Part shown: piece by piece, positions 63,501-64,000 of the stretch
Position numbering within the stretch: position 1 is the first letter of the stretch
Layout: the number at the start of each line of letters is the position of its first letter
Origin: Zonotrichia leucophrys gambelii
Taxonomy: Eukaryota > Chordata > Aves > Passeriformes > Passerellidae
DNA length: 64,000 nucleotides
Assembly (NCBI RefSeq): GCF_028769735.1
Contig: NC_088172.1
Span: 95,341,235 to 95,405,234 of the forward strand
Reading direction: 5' to 3'
Made by a program: the position numbers and the translations under genes
The notes under the pieces: generated by a model
Databases searched by the model: none
Told to the model about the DNA's origin: nothing
Seen by the model: only the letters and a program-made list of their open reading frames with translations

Positions 63501-64000
63501 GGGTAAGTACCACACATGCACTCAGAAGAGTTAATTACTGTTACAAGGGATTGCAATCAAACCATGCCATTTGAAAGTAGGCAAAGAGTGGGAAAAGAAA
63601 ACAAAGCATAACAGAGAGGAGAAGGGAATGGCCAAGGGTGCAGAGAACAGGCTCTCATGACCCAGGAATTAAGCAAAAAATGCCCATTAATGGTGTATGA
63701 ATGTGCTCTGGGTTTGTTTTTGTGCATTCACACAGCCTCTGCAGTGATTAAAGCCATGGCTAACCACAGACAGACTGCAAATATAATGGCAGCATTGATT
63801 AGAAATATGGAACACTAAATTGTGTGAGGAATAAGGCAAACACAGACTTTTTCATTTTAAATTTTAGACTTCTGGTTAGTCACTGATTTAAGCTATTGCC
63901 ATCCCAGAAATTAAAAAAAAAACATATTTGTCAATCATATCAGCAGAATTCTATTTTAGTGGCATGATCCTTGTTATTTGAGTATACATGAACTTCCCAT
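57538..64000. other. Unique A/T-rich non-coding DNA
   Basis: About 6.5 kb to the end of the window with no gene, RNA or clear repeat recognised. Open frames reach at most about 90 codons (61889-62158) and have no recognisable motifs. An imperfect direct repeat lies at 63450-63489, and a short block at 63117-63150 resembles the degenerate old-repeat motif described in the findings. Confidence 0.55.

Overview
This window looks like non-coding vertebrate nuclear DNA from a bird, most likely a songbird (Passeriformes). It is A+T-rich throughout and no open frame reaches 260 codons. I see no operons, ribosome binding sites, tRNA or rRNA genes, and no multi-exon gene I can recognise. The bird call rests on the interspersed repeats: several CR1 non-LTR retrotransposon copies with bird-type 3' ends, a solo endogenous-retrovirus LTR of a type familiar from bird genomes, and a short element that joins a tRNA-Ile-like head to a CR1-like tail. 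That last architecture is what is known for the songbird SINE TguSINE1. The window is best read as intergenic DNA or part of a very large intron; the sequence alone cannot tell which.

Layout. 1-2.4 kb: unique A/T-rich DNA. 2.44-2.71 kb: a 273-nt pure polypurine microsatellite made of (GA)n followed by (GAAA)n. 2.7-36.8 kb: mostly unique A/T-rich DNA with a CR1 tail at 6.3 kb, an old CR1 fragment at 12.9 kb, a possible tRNA-derived remnant at 35.3 kb, and somewhat richer patches at 5.7-6.1, 22.8-23.1 and 28.1-28.8 kb that contain no recognisable protein. 36.8-38.3 kb: the largest and clearest mobile element, a 5'-truncated minus-strand CR1 that still shows pieces of the ORF2 endonuclease and reverse transcriptase, broken by stops and frameshifts. 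44.2-49.3 kb: a repeat-rich stretch with a TguSINE1-like SINE, a long ancient CR1 copy on the minus strand, a solo LTR and another probable old CR1 fragment. 50.8 kb: a possible MIR-like core. 56.7-57.5 kb: two adjacent plus-strand CR1 3' ends of different subfamilies. 57.5-64 kb: unique A/T-rich DNA.

Nothing here forms a working pathway. The recognisable parts are dead copies of mobile elements at different stages of decay. Apart from the repeats, the most distinctive sequence structures are the long polypurine tract, a near-perfect 25-nt palindrome at 29.57 kb containing two E-box cores, and a 12-bp perfect hairpin at 44.2 kb. I found no evidence for a previously undescribed biological system. 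Conserved regulatory elements could well be present but cannot be recognised from one sequence. Family assignments are by recall of consensus patterns and were not checked by any search.
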